DNA of 64,000 nt, taken from assembly GCA_014529385.2 (NCBI GenBank), contig CM043951.1, positions 109,588,469 to 109,652,468 on the forward strand, given 5' to 3'. Each line of letters begins with the position of its first letter. Position 1 is the first letter of the stretch. This stretch comes from Adiantum capillus-veneris. Taxonomy: Eukaryota; Streptophyta; Polypodiopsida; Polypodiales; Pteridaceae. The notes below the pieces were generated by a model. That model saw only the letters and a list, made by a program, of their open reading frames with translations. It was not told the origin of the DNA and searched no databases. Below are positions 36,024 to 46,196 of this stretch, piece after piece. The translations under genes were made by a program, and so were the position numbers.

Positions 36024-36499
36024 CTTCAAAAGGAATAGGAATGATTGTTGCACAACAAACAACAAACATTAGTAACAAACAACAAACATTTTTTTCCTAT
36101 TATGACACCCCGTGCGGGATAACCATAGCATTGGAAGTTTCCACCTTCCAAGCGGCTCGCGACCGAGTGACACCCCGTAGGCGAAATAGCAAAGTGAGGA
36201 AAAAGTTCACACATACAAAGATCGCGCACGGGGTGACGGGGTGACGATTGTTCTTCTTGGTCCTTGCCATCTTCAAAAGGAATAGGAATGATTGCTGCAC
36301 AACAAACAACAAACATTAGTAACAAACAACAAACATTTTTTTCCTATTATGACACCCCGTGCGGGATAACCATAGCATTGGAAGTTTTCACCTTCCAAGT
36401 GGCTCGCGACCGAGTGACACCTCGTAGGCAAAATAGCAAAACGAGGAAAAAGTTCACACATACAAAGATCGCGCACGGGGTGACGGGGTGACAATTGTT
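36006..36499. repeat. 247-bp tandem duplication over the T2 start
   Basis: Units 36006-36252 and 36253-36499 are nearly identical. Each begins CTTCTTGGTCCTTGCCAT, so each carries the T2 start codon and first codons (MARTKK) on the minus strand. Only the inner unit joins the histone fold; the outer copy runs into a short dead-end frame. The duplication therefore doubles the 5' end and proximal promoter of T2. Confidence 0.9.
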
Positions 36500-37064
36500 C
36501 CAAGTGCGGGTAAAATTGGGTTGTGAAAGCGCCGCAAGAATCGGATAATAGCGCAGCAAGAATCGGGAAAAATTGGGCAAGAATGTGATCGATTTGAGTG
36601 ATTCTCGGGCTTGTATAGGGCGCTATGCACAACTCCCTAGGTGCACAACTCCCTAGGCGCATACTAGCCGTTGGGCACAAACTTAGAGGCGGAAACCGCT
36701 TGGCACACCCGTCGAGGCGGCATTTTTGGCCATATAAACAACCTACCCAACCCACTTTTCCGCTCATTGTCCTTCACAAGGCTAGAAATAAAGCCTCCAA
36801 GCGACACCCCGCGACACCCCGTGCACGAATTTTGAAGGTGTCGATCGCTTACCCAGTGACACGCCGTAAGCGAATTTATTGAGTGCCAACTCTCTCCTCA
36901 CCCTCACAGCTCGCATAGCGAGTGACACAATTTGTTGTAATTCTTTCTTGCTTGCTTAGATTTACAACTTGCATACTTGTTTGTAAACCATTATTAGTTT
37001 TTTGCATTATTAAGGAAGGGTAGTTTATTGATATATTTTAGTCATAGAAGAAATATATTTCTTA
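36100..37064. promoter_or_regulatory. Divergent T2/T3 promoter region with iterated GTGACACCCCGT motif
   Basis: GACACCCCGTGCG, GTGACACCCCGTAGGCG and the inverted GCACGGGGTGAC recur at about 36103, 36166, 36228, 36350, 36413, 36474, 36802, 36812 and 36857, in both orientations and partly as palindromes. GCCATATAAACAA at about 36730 is a candidate TATA box for T3. The clustered motifs between two divergent genes suggest a shared binding site for a host or element-encoded protein; this is inference. Confidence 0.5.
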
Positions 37065-37136
37065 ATGTCATGTCTACTTCTTAATGTCTTGATGGACTTC
37101 TCTTTTCTCTTTCTCAAACATTTGTGGATTGTCCTA

Positions 37137-38555
37137 ATGGATACAGAGGATATGCAAGAGACCGCTGATGAGAGGCTGATGTCTTTTCTTTACAAAGTTA
37201 ATGAACTTGCAAGATTTCAAAGTGTCAAAGAGATTTTTAATGATGCCTTTGAGCTTCAACTACTTGTGGATGGCTTCTCCACACAAATTAGTGAATTGAT
37301 AGAGATATATACAGCATTGACCAAAGATCACAGGCTTGATAATCTTGTTCATTTTCTTGATATATGCAAAGCAGGTAGCTTGGCAAGGACACGTATTGCA
37401 AAGAAGTGTTCAAGCCTTCATCCAGACTGGATAAAGATCATAAAGCCTTGCAAATTTCATGGTAATATGCATTGCCAGTTGGTAGAGTATGACCTTGGAC
37501 TTATCATTTTCTTCAGTGTACTCCCAACACCAGAGGGCAAACAGATTCCAAAGCAGATTTCTCAGGCTGAGCAGGACCAGGAGGAAGAGGAGGAAGAGGA
37601 GAGGGAGATGGAGTTCCATGAAGAGGAAGAGAAACTACAAAGCATTGAGATGTTGGACATTGCAAAATTTAAAGCAGAAAACATCACTAAAGTGGAGAAT
37701 GTTGACATTGAGGATGAAGATGTTGATCCTTTGCATTGCACAACAACATTTTCCACATACAAAGTTAACAAAAAGGAATATGTTTTGCTGAATGACATTC
37801 AGCATCTTTTTTATCTAAGGGAAGTTTTGGCTGAGTGGGGATGTAATGACATAGGATTCATTGATTACTCTTCTTGCCCCTTAGCAGTCTTGGACACAGA
37901 GGCAGAAAATTTTATTGACAGCTCAAGCGTTGGAAAGCTTGTGCAGGACATTGTTCTGAGATATGAGCAACAGGGTGTACGTTTTGAAGAGGAGTTCAAT
38001 GAGATCCCAAAAAGGTTGAAAATAGAGCATATGGGAGACGAAAAGACCAAAGATTATGAAGTAAGGGCAACTAGATCCATTGATATATGGGAACCTGCCT
38101 TTTTTGAGGAGGATGAGTCTCCTAAGGTATGTTTATGACCATTTTGCTTTGTCTAATTAATGTGCCAAACAATTAACCAAGACATATTTTTGCAGATTGA
38201 AATACTGGACACAGACAAATTCCTTGGCAGGGGGAAGGGTTCCAGACCATTAAATTTAGGAAGGAACCAGAGCTTGGGACACTTTATTGGGAAGCTCAAC
38301 AAAGAGACTGTCATTATATTCTATAACAAGTTTACAAGAGAACCATTGCTGCCAATGCTTGCAATTAAAGCACTTGCAAAGGTTGTTGGTTCATATCAGC
38401 TTCCTCCAGGGTTAGAGAAGTTAATATTGGTGGAAAAGGAGGAAGCCATCAGAATTTTTGGATTCTTCCCTGGATTTATTGGTTCTAGAGCTGGTTATTT
38501 TGCCACAATGGCATCCTATGTGCTTGCCCACATCCTATGGGACCTCATTTCTTGA
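37137..38555 (+). CDS. T3: orphan transposon protein, two exons
   Basis: Exon 1 is 37137-38126 and exon 2 is 38196-38555, joined in phase 0 across an intron GTATGT...TTTTTGCAG; about 449 residues with no internal stop. I start at MDTEDMQET; upstream in-frame ATGs (37065, 37092) add a hydrophobic stretch that may be untranslated. Features: an N-terminal helical region (FELQLLVDGFSTQISELIEIY), a strongly acidic stretch at residues ~144-165, a second globular region (NKKEYVLLNDIQHLFYLREVL), and a C-terminal region rich in Gly and hydrophobics (FGFFPGFIGSRAGYF). No motif for a nuclease, helicase or known transposase was found. It is the only gene of T that appears open here and is a candidate for the mobility protein. 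It overlaps the 3' end of T4 by about 20 bp. Confidence 0.6.
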
Positions 38556-39769
38556 TGTACCTTCAAGACAATGATCTTTGATGGCATTGTGGAGAGCTTT
38601 CCACTGGTTATACTTCACATTGGATGAACCCTTCTTGGCATTTACCTTTCCTAGTTTGCCATGAAACCCTAGGAAAGCTCTGGCCTTCACACCACCAACA
38701 AAGACCTTTCTAGGCACATTGTTTCCATTTGAAGATCTCTTCAGGTCTGTTTCAATCTTAACCTTATTGAGTTCACATTTCTAAACAGCTTGCTATAACC
38801 ATCTCTGCTAATGCCTACCTTATCCATAGTATATTTCACATCCTCCTTGTCCAAGCAAGAGCTCTACAAAAATCCCTCAATGCACTGCTCCTTTGCCTTG
38901 TTAAACTTCTTCTCTGTGAAAATCTTTTTGGCAACCTTGGGAGGTAAAACATCACAATAATGTTTAGCTGCCATTTCCATGTTTGATGCAGAGTTTGGTT
39001 GTAGCAAAGTCCTAAATCAAAAGGTACAAAATTAACTGATTATTGATCTTGTCCAAATGACACCAACAAAATAAACAAACAATGATCAACTAAATTAAAT
39101 CATTTAATAAAGAACAACTGCAATAGGGTCTTAATAACAACCTAACAAAAAGATTAACAACCTAACAAAGAAAAGTAACCTACGCATATTAACAAAGAAA
39201 AGTAACCTAAGCATATTAACAAAGAATAGTAGCAACTTAACAATATAAAATAAGCATATATACCTTGCTGCTCTGATTCTCCTGCTGCAACCTCCTCCAC
39301 CACGTCTCAAGGCTTCAATGTTCTTTCACTTCTTTTCTCTTTGTCTCTTTCCTAACATTGTATTCTTTCTTCTAGCTTGTTTGAGCTGAGTTTGTAGCTT
39401 TTCGTTGCTCTCTTTACATTCCTCAAGCTATTGTTTAAGAGTATTTATCATTTGTTTGGCCAAATGATCTTCTAACTTAAGAATATCTCTCTCTACCACA
39501 AGACTCTCTGTATAACCCAACAACCCTCTTTGACCATCACCCACAAATTTTATCAAAGATGAACAATTTGATAATGGGGGAGTGCTCTTTGTCATTGGGT
39601 CCACTGGATACAATCTTCCATCAGTCCAGAGATCAATGTGTTTTTTTTAATCTTGCCGCATTGCTTCAAATATGGACGAGGACACCTCTGCACATTTGTT
39701 TCTCTTGCGCACTGGACAATATTCTTCATTTATCTCAATGTGTAGATGGTATAAGCTTCTCTTCTCCAT
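38535..39769 (-). pseudogene. T4: orphan coiled-coil transposon protein
   Basis: Exon 1 is 39769-39264 (MEKRSLYHLHIEINEEYC onward). Exon 2 runs from 39011 to 38535, joined with phase carry AG+G. Visible features: a HIDLWTDGRLYPVDP block, a predicted coiled coil (LEECKESNEKLQTQLKQA), a basic RRGGGGCSRRIR linker, then PPKVAKKIFTEKKFNKAKEQC and a Lys-rich C-terminus (VPRKVFVGGVKARAFLGFHG). In-frame stops lie near 39640, 39428, 39330 and 38890, and a frameshift is needed near 38770. Family not recognised. A coiled coil plus basic regions would suit a DNA-binding, multimerising transposase or accessory factor, but that is guesswork. Confidence 0.5.
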
Positions 39770-40039
39770 GGAAGTCTATTAACAGTATTTGTTAGAGATA
39801 GTACTATAGAGAAAAGCTCTGCAGATACGAGGAAGAAGACGACACAGAAAAGGTTTGTTTCAGCAAGTGAAATTTTGAATTTTGGGCCAGAACTGACGTT
39901 TTCGTTAGTTTTGGAGGGAGTATTTTTTAGAATACTAAAGATCCTAGAAAGATTTGACAATGACATGTTTCCGTGGAGGTAAAAAGGACGCAAACTCACC
40001 TTTTTACAAACATTTCAATATTTTTAAAATAAAGTATAT

Positions 40040-40095
40040 ATTCTCTCTCTACATATTCTTACAGGGCACAAAAGTGACGTCAAAATTCCCCTAAT
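40040..40095 (-). repeat. Transposon T right terminal inverted repeat
   Basis: Pairs with 32588-32645. Carries an intact TGACGTCA palindrome at about 40075-40082. Confidence 0.85.
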
Positions 40096-40514
40096 GCAAC
40101 CGAAGGTCTACATCAGGGTATGTCTTTACATTGGTTGGTGGAGCAGTATCATGGCGTTCTAGATTACAAGATTGTGTTACTCAGTCTACTACAAAGGCTG
40201 AATATGTTGCAACATCAGAGGCATGCAAAGAATCAATTTGGCTTAATCGACTAGTAACAGATTTGGGAATCAAAGAAGAGATGCCTGTGTTATATTGTGA
40301 TAGTCAAAGTGCTATACAATTGGCTCGCAATCCAGTTTATCACTCAAAGACAAAGCATGTTGATGTGAAGTATCATTTCATCAGGGAAATGCTCGAGGAT
40401 AAGCAACTTCATCTTGTCAAAGTTCACACCACAGAAAATCCTGCTGATCTACTTACAAAAGGACTTCCCTCAGAGAGCTTTGCGCATTTTTGCAAGCAGT
40501 TAGGTGTAGGGTAG
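40096..40514 (+). pseudogene. Copia-2 RNase H, 3' part after the T insertion
   Basis: Continues RNase H from the break at 32587: TSGYVFTLVGGAVSW, then TKAEYVATSEACKE with the catalytic Glu, LYCDSQSAI with a catalytic Asp and NPADLLTKGL. A stop is at 40512-40514. A polypurine-like TTAAGTGGGAG (about 40590) precedes the 3' LTR. It is not a separate gene. Confidence 0.9.
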
Positions 40515-40603
40515 TACATCACTTCTCTACATCTCTTGTATATTAGCTTGTATAGTAGCTTCTCTCACACTTAAAGTACCACATTGGACTTTAAGTGGGA
40601 GTT

Positions 40604-40795
40604 TGTTGGGGTATAAAGCCCAATGTGGTCGCCCAGGTAAGTGGGCGGGCCGCCAGGTATGTACACATATTCTTTTGTAAAAACCTAATAAGAACTCACT
40701 ATGCTCTACACATTACAGTAGAGCGAGTTCACCATATCGTCGTGCTCTTCTTCTCGCACTCTCTTTCGCGTCACACTTCCGCTCGTACTCCTTCA
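40604..40795 (+). repeat. Copia-2 3' LTR
   Basis: 192 bp, about six differences from the 5' LTR, followed by GTAAC. Confidence 0.95.
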
Positions 40796-40800
40796 GTAAC

Positions 40801-40889
40801 CACCTGGGAAAATGGGCAATCCTTTATTCGATGCACCATGCATGGGTATGTACATATGCACAATCCCTTGCTCCAAAAAACTCCTGACA
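40801..40889 (-). repeat. E2 LTR, terminal 89 bp
   Basis: Continuation of the inverted E2 LTR after Copia-2. It ends at the LTR terminus (minus strand TGTCAGG), which abuts ACGGTATTGCCATTTGG, the middle of E1's reverse transcriptase. Confidence 0.9.
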
Positions 40890-41850
40890 ACGGTATTGCC
40901 ATTTGGGTTGTCAAATGGACCATCTTTCTATCAAGAGAGAGCAAATTGGGCATTGGAACCATTCATTGGTAGTTGTGTTAAAGCTTTTATGGACGATTTC
41001 TGTGTCTACCATAGTAAGAATGAACACCATGAGAAGTTGTAGATGGTATTGGCTCGATATGATGAATGTGGAGGACAACTAAATCCAAAGAAATGTCATT
41101 TAGCATAGCCAAGGGTGAAGTTATTGGGCCACATGGTGTCAGAAAATGGCATTGAGGCTGATCCAGACAAGGTTAAGTCTATTATTCTTCTTCCATCACC
41201 TACGAGTGAAGTACAAAGCAATTGGCAACCTTTATACACAAAGTGAAGTACATGGCGCGGTTTATTCCATTGTCTTTGCAGCTCCTTTATCCATTACAAC
41301 AAGTGGCAAAGCATGATCCATTGCAGTGGGATGACAAGTGTGAAGAAGTGTTTAAAGAGGTAAAAGAGGTGTTAGGGGGGTTGTCAGCCATCCAGGCTCC
41401 TGATTGGGAGAAAGTTTTTTATGTAAATCCATCAGTAGGGGATGATGCCATTGGAGCCATGCTATTGCAAAAGGGGAAGGGCAACCATTATATGAGGCCA
41501 GTGCATTCTGCAAGCCGAGTGAAGCTGGTAGCAGAGAGAAAATTCTCGGAAGTAGAGCTAGTGATGGCCAGTGTAATATTTGTTTGTCGATGATTTCATC
41601 ATTACTTGCTACCACGACCTTTTGTTTTCTTGACAAGTTACTCCTTTTTGCCACGGTTAATTAATGGCACTAACATGTCAAATGTGGTGAAGAAATGGGT
41701 AATTGAGCTGCAAGAGTTTGAGTTCTCTTTTCTAGTGGAAGACAGTACAAGAGATACCCTAGCTGATTTGTTGACTTACAAGGAAAATCCCCTTATTGTT
41801 AAGGAAGAGGCGGTGAGAAAGGTAGTTGAAGAAGTACCGTAGATCAGCAA
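40890..41850 (+). pseudogene. E1 reverse transcriptase (C-terminal half) and first RNase H
   Basis: Begins inside the gypsy RT at VLPFGLSNGPSFYQ, then the catalytic FMDD box (about 40990), LLGHMVSENGIEADPDKV (41125) and, after frame changes near 41210, the connection and RNase H (41222-41842: VNPSVGDDAIGAML, RPVHSASR, EVELVMA). Three or more stops or frame breaks. The N-terminal half of RT is missing because the E2 LTR terminus joins here. Confidence 0.85.
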
Positions 41851-42350
41851 TGCACATGTTTTTTTCTTTGATGGATCATAAAGGAAGATCCATGATGCGG
41901 CTTCAGGGGGTATAGCATTTTATGATCCAGAGGGAAAGCTAGTATGCAAGAGAGGGTTCAATTGGATGCGCATAGTAACAATGAGGCTGAATATGCTACT
42001 TCGGAAGCCGGATTACACATTTGTTTGAAACATGGGATTAGAAGGTTGAGTATAAAAGGTGATGCCTTGTTAGTTGTGAAGCAAGTGTTGGGTGTGTGGA
42101 AGAGCAAGAATACCTCATTGAAGGAAATGTGTTTCATAATTAAAGGCCTGTTAAAAAAGTTTGAAGCATGGAGCATCAGACACATTGAACGTGCTCTAAA
42201 TGGAGAGGCACATGAAGCAGCTCAAAGCATGATTGGGGAGCTATTTGTGTTGAGGACCAATTTACCTCTTTATCATGGCCGGGAAAGTTTGGCTCAGGAA
42301 GAGGAGTTTTTGCTAACAGGAATCATTCCGAAGGATTCAGAAGTCTAAGA
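41843..42350 (+). pseudogene. E1 second RNase H (archaeal-type, Tat-like)
   Basis: After the first RNase H comes a second: VFFFDGS (first Asp), GGIAFYDPEGKLV, NNEAEYATSEAGL (Glu), IKGDALLVVKQVLGVW (second Asp), ending RALNGEAHEAA where the last catalytic Asp is replaced by His. This order matches the extra archaeal-type RNase H known in Tat-lineage Ty3/gypsy elements of plants. A stop interrupts just after DGS and the frame changes at about 41935. Confidence 0.75.
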
Positions 42351-42463
42351 AGTATGGTTTTGTGCGTAGAGCATCCAAGTACAAATTTATTGGTGATGTC
42401 TTGTACATGAAAGGGGATGATCTCGTGTTGAGACGTGTACCTTGGTGGGAGGAGCTTTAGAGA

Positions 42464-43510
42464 GTGTTGGAAGAGAATCATGAAGCCGCATGTGGCGGCC
42501 ATTTTTCTCTCAAGATCACCTTGCATAAGATCTTGCAAGAGGGGTATGTCTGGCCTAGTTTACACAAGGATGTTCACCATTGGTGTAGGTTTTGCAATAG
42601 GTGTCAAGCATTTGGGAAGAGAGTGTTGAAGCCAGATCTACGAAAAACCATTATGGCGTTTGATGTGTTTGAAAAGTGGGGGATTGATGCAATAGGCCCA
42701 TTACCTATCACAAGCAGGGGCAAAAGCTATATTTTGACTGCAGTGGACTATCTCTCTAGATGGGAAGAGGCTATAGCAGTAAAACAGATCACTGCAAAGG
42801 ATGTGGAAAAATTTGTGTACGATGAAATATGTTGCAAGGTTGGGGTGCCACTAGAGCTACTTCCGGACAAGGGGCCAGGATTTAGAGCTAAACTACAAGA
42901 CTTTTTATGCGCGAAGATGAAGATTAGGCACCAGCATACCACTCCTTATTACCCACAATGTAATGACTTAAATAAAAGATTCAATGGTGAGTTGGTACAA
43001 ATCCTTTCGAAAGTGACAGAGCACCAAGGAAAGAATTGGGATTTGGAATTGCCTAGTGCATTATGGGCTTACCGTACTTCGGTGAAGACAGGTACAGGGT
43101 TTACTCCATTTCATTCTCCATTTCATTTGGTGTATGGAAAGGAAGCACTATTGCCTGTGGAATTAGAGTTGCCTGCAGTAAAGATGCTAGAGAATTTTCT
43201 TGGGCTGCCTAGTGATGCATTCAAAGAGAGGCTCTTACAGCTACAAGAGGTTCAGGTGGATAGGATGAGCGCATTGGAACATTATGGGCAGATGCACGAT
43301 AAGGATTTGGCAAAGATAAATGAAAAGGTTAAGAGTAAGGGTATCAAGAAGCATGAATTGGTTTTGCGCTACAACAGTAAGCTGGACAACACCTTCCAAA
43401 AGAAGTTTCAAATTAAGTGGGAAGGCCCTTTCAAGGTAGTGGAGTGTTTTCCGAATGGTCAATATTTGCACGTGGATAAGTACGGACACAACCTGGGTGT
43501 TTTCTTGTGA
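42464..43510 (+). pseudogene. E1 integrase (gypsy), catalytic Glu lost
   Basis: An open 348-codon frame. Zinc module: H-EAACGGHF and FCNRCQAFGK. Core: GIDAIGP (first Asp), LLPDKGPGF (second Asp). In the block YPQCNDLNKRFNGEL the catalytic Glu position is Lys and the usual N-G-Q-V is altered. The C-terminal domain has KFQIKWEGPFKVVE. The last ~18 residues (from PNGQYLHV) are read into LTR sequence because a deletion fused pol to the middle of the LTR. Despite being open, it should be inactive. Confidence 0.85.
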
Positions 43511-44302
43511 TAATTATGTAGAAAGGCCATCATGAGGACCACATTTTGGGGCCACTTCACGTGGTTGCGAGACGCATTATTGGAAAAAGTTGAGTGCCAG
43601 GTGTGCGGATGATGCAAAAAGTTGACAACTATGCATTGCGAGGTCAGTTTTTGGCTTGTTTGGGGTTCGTTTGAAGTCAACTAAAAGGCCAAAGGTGCCC
43701 AAGTAATATAGCTAAGTGTGGGAACTGAAAAACCTGAGAGAAGACCAGAAAAAACGTGGAGAGAAGAGGAGGAACAGTCACAACTGTTTTTTTTTTGTCA
43801 TTTTTGGAGCCTGTTTTGGCCATAAATTGCTCATCCGAGGTCGGATTTGAGCACTTTGACATTGTAGACTAGGGTTTTGGGCCGTTCCAAACGTGATGGC
43901 GCTGTCCATTTTTCCAAATTCCTCACTATTTTTGTGTTTTTTTGGCTGTGTAAGTTTCTCGTATGAGCGAAGCTTCTGCTCCAATTTGTGATTGTATCTG
44001 GCATATTTTACCCATATTGTGTGAGCTATTTGCCCCATTAGTGTTGGCCCAAGCTCCATTGTATCTAAATATTAGAAAGTATCCTCTTTTGAGCTGAGTT
44101 TTTTGGGTGTGTGTGTGTGTCTCTCTGTGTGGAGTGGGTAAATGAGTAGTCTCTCTCCTCTCACTCCATCGGTGTGTTCCCTGTCTCGGTCAGGTGGGTT
44201 GTGTAAGACGACTGGTGCCCCATAGTTTGTGTGTGTGTATCATCTCAAGAGTGTGTCTCGGGTCATTATAGAGGCATTATGTGTGTTTCCATCCCGCTCA
44301 CA
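43455..44302 (+). repeat. E1 3' LTR, 5'-truncated
   Basis: Matches 17706-18565; the first ~290 bp of the LTR are missing. The junction lies in the word CGAATGG, present both in pol and in the LTR, so a short-homology deletion is likely. Ends CCCGCTCACA and is followed by R1 (CCGTGAAGCGCTTGAG). Confidence 0.85.
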
Positions 44303-44335
44303 CCGTGAAGCGCTTGAGTGAGACAGCCTCACGTT
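44303..44335 (+). repeat. R1 copy A, middle fragment
   Basis: GTGAAGCGCTTGAGTGAGAC matches the unbroken copy C at about 58588. It ends in ACGTT, the E3 target duplication. Confidence 0.85.
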
Positions 44336-44712
44336 TGTTACGACATAAGACGCACACAGTGGTCTTGTGGATGTCCGAACACTGCAGAATAGAACTTCAT
44401 GCAGCTTTGGACAGTTCTTCATGGGATATCATTGGATAGGACGGGGTTGTGCACCATTCCCGATCTGCACTGGAGGAGCAGGTGTATTTGGGGGGCATAC
44501 CAATCATTGTGGAGATCTCTTAATCAATCAACATATCATTCTCATGTAGTTCTGTGTTCGGTTACATATCAATGAAGAAGATGGTGTTCTGTTCCTGTGG
44601 ATTGTCTTCTATTCTGTCCTATTATACATTGTTGTTCATCTAATGTAACGAAGAGTGAGGGTATCCATTCCCAAAGTGCTTATTACTACACTGCGGAGCA
44701 ATAGGCATTACA
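44336..44712 (+). repeat. E3 5' LTR
   Basis: Starts TGTTACGACATAAG, ends AATAGGCATTACA. Followed by TATGGCGACCACGATG, a candidate primer-binding region. Confidence 0.9.
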
Positions 44713-44870
44713 TATGGCGACCACGATGCACGATGGGCGACCTGGCGTGAACATGCATGCGCACTAGGTCGCAAGGTCCTCCTGACCCTCTTGTTCCAGT
44801 TTTGGGAAGATGACGGAGGAGAGGCGGTTCGGATGAATTCATTTTTTTTACACCCCAGGTTGAGGAACAT

Positions 44871-46196
44871 GTGTCTCCATCGCCAAGCCCATTTCGTGGT
44901 CGGCGTTTTCGACGCACGCGGCGTACTCCACGTAGTAAGTCATGTCCTCTTGCCATGCGCTCTCCCTCACCCACTCATGTTTCTCCACCACCAACTCCGG
45001 TAAGTAGTCCCTGGGTTTCACTGCCATCGTCCCCGCCTCCTATTCTTCAACAGCTATTTCCAGGAGGGGGCACAGTTCGGCCAGGGGATATGCCGCAACC
45101 AGTGCCGGGTGGTCAGATTAAGTATAGTCACTTTCAAGGTCTCTCAAAGGAAGACCCTGATGCACATTTGCAAAAATTTAGTAAAGTGTATGGGTTGAAT
45201 CCTACTGGCGTTGTGGTTTCTCTCCATCAACAATCGGTGTTTGAGTCCACATTTTCAGGAAAGCTGCAAAACGGTTGTCAAAGTATGCCGATGATCACTT
45301 TCAAACTTATGGAAAAGGCTCCAGAGCGTTCTTGTGTCGATTTAGAACAAAAAATATGGTCCCTCAACGTTTGGAAAAGCTTCGGACATTGCGTCAAAAG
45401 TCGTTGCAAGTGGAGGATTATGCTGCAAAGTTTCGGATGCTTTTGCAGCGGGTACCTCAGGCACAACAGCCAGTAGCCGAGGTGTTGAATGATTATTTTC
45501 TGTGAGGACTCAATAAGGATCACATAACTACTATGGCAATAGTGGATAAGGTAGCCACTCCACTTGATAATGTTATTGCACGGGCTGTTGTGGCAGGAGA
45601 GGCCTTAGAAGATATGGAGTCACAAAGGAAATCAAAGAAAAAGGATCGCAAGAAATCTCATCGTAAATCTCAGGGAAGTGGCATTGATAGTTTGGAGTCG
45701 GAGACTCAGAATCCTCAAATTCAGGCAGCAATGGTTCGGTGAAAGAGTTGGAGGAAGCACCTTGGAAAAAATCCCAGCGTTAAGGGAAAGGTGTTCCATC
45801 CGGATCGGCGGAATCTTTTGAGGTGGTAAAAAGTCTGAAGGAGTTGTGGTGTACTCAGTGCCGGAATCCGAGACATGCCTCTCAAGGGTGTGCAATGAAA
45901 CAGAAATGGTGTGCAATTTGCACAACCAACACCCATAATACAGTGGAATGCTATTACAATAGTCGTGGCAGTAGGAATTGGGATTCTTCTACATGAAAGT
46001 CACAATAGTCAAGACAAGAGCTTGCGGTGGTGTTGGCCCATGCTCATGCATCAGAGGTGCCTTTTCAAGGACTAGCCGGTGGACGGGGTCAAGGAGGGGT
46101 CACGGCCGCGAAAGAGGTAGCCGAGATCCTAATCGACCCAAAATCTGTCTTTTCTGTTTGGGAGATGGGCATTGGCAATGAGAGTGTTTAGAAGCT
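44871..46196 (+). pseudogene. E3 gag with three zinc knuckles
   Basis: Frames 44871-45476, 45275-45505 and 45533-45742 carry the capsid part (YSHFQGLSKEDPDAHLQKF; LQVEDYAAKFRMLLQRV). Two CCHC knuckles follow at about 45850-45955 (C-T-Q-C-x4-H-x4-C and C-A-I-C-x4-H-x4-C). A third lies at about 46147-46190 (C-L-F-C-x4-H-x2) with a TGA just before its last Cys. A Lys/Ser-rich linker (KSKKKDRKKSHRKS) separates capsid from knuckles. Several frameshifts. Confidence 0.75.

Larger units (their letters stand above)
32588..40095. mobile_element. Transposon T: 7.5-kb TIR DNA element encoding an H3-Ulp1 protein
   Basis: Ends are inverted repeats. The left reads ATTAGGGGAATTTTGAGGTC onward from 32588. 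The right, in reverse complement from 40095, reads ATTAGGGGAATTTTGACGTC onward. Similarity continues through TTTTGTGCC to a GTAGAGAGAGA block about 50 bp in. The element interrupts Copia-2 RNase H between DYASDLD and the block that resumes at 40096. Flanks suggest a 2-3 bp target duplication (ACA versus GCA), so the superfamily is unclear. It contains genes T1 (+), T2 (-), T3 (+) and T4 (-), all with introns or broken frames. I recognise no DDE/D transposase; T3 or T4 may supply it, or this copy is non-autonomous. Confidence 0.85.
27771..40795 (+). mobile_element. Copia-2, Ty1/copia element split by transposon T
   Basis: The 192-bp LTRs (27771-27962 and 40604-40795) differ at about six positions. 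A GTAAC duplication (27766-27770 and 40796-40800) restores the E2 LTR when the element is removed, and the uninterrupted site is visible in the E1 LTR at about 17510. The internal region holds gag-pol, split at 32588 by transposon T and resuming at 40096. The coding orientation is opposite to the E2 LTR it entered. Confidence 0.95.

Noticed and set aside
36100-36312. Second MARTKK start at 36270 as a separate histone gene
   Set aside because: It is the outer unit of the 247-bp duplication and runs into unrelated frames with no histone fold.
37065-37136. Hydrophobic N-terminus of T3 as a signal peptide
   Set aside because: It precedes a better start (MDTEDMQ), lies in T-rich sequence, and a secreted role is not supported by the acidic soluble remainder.
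32588-40095. T as a Polinton/Maverick-like element because of its cysteine protease region
   Set aside because: No DNA polymerase B, retroviral-type integrase, ATPase or capsid gene, and the TIRs are short.
40131-40514. Independent RNase H gene
   Set aside because: It is the 3' end of Copia-2 pol separated by transposon T, followed by the polypurine tract and LTR.
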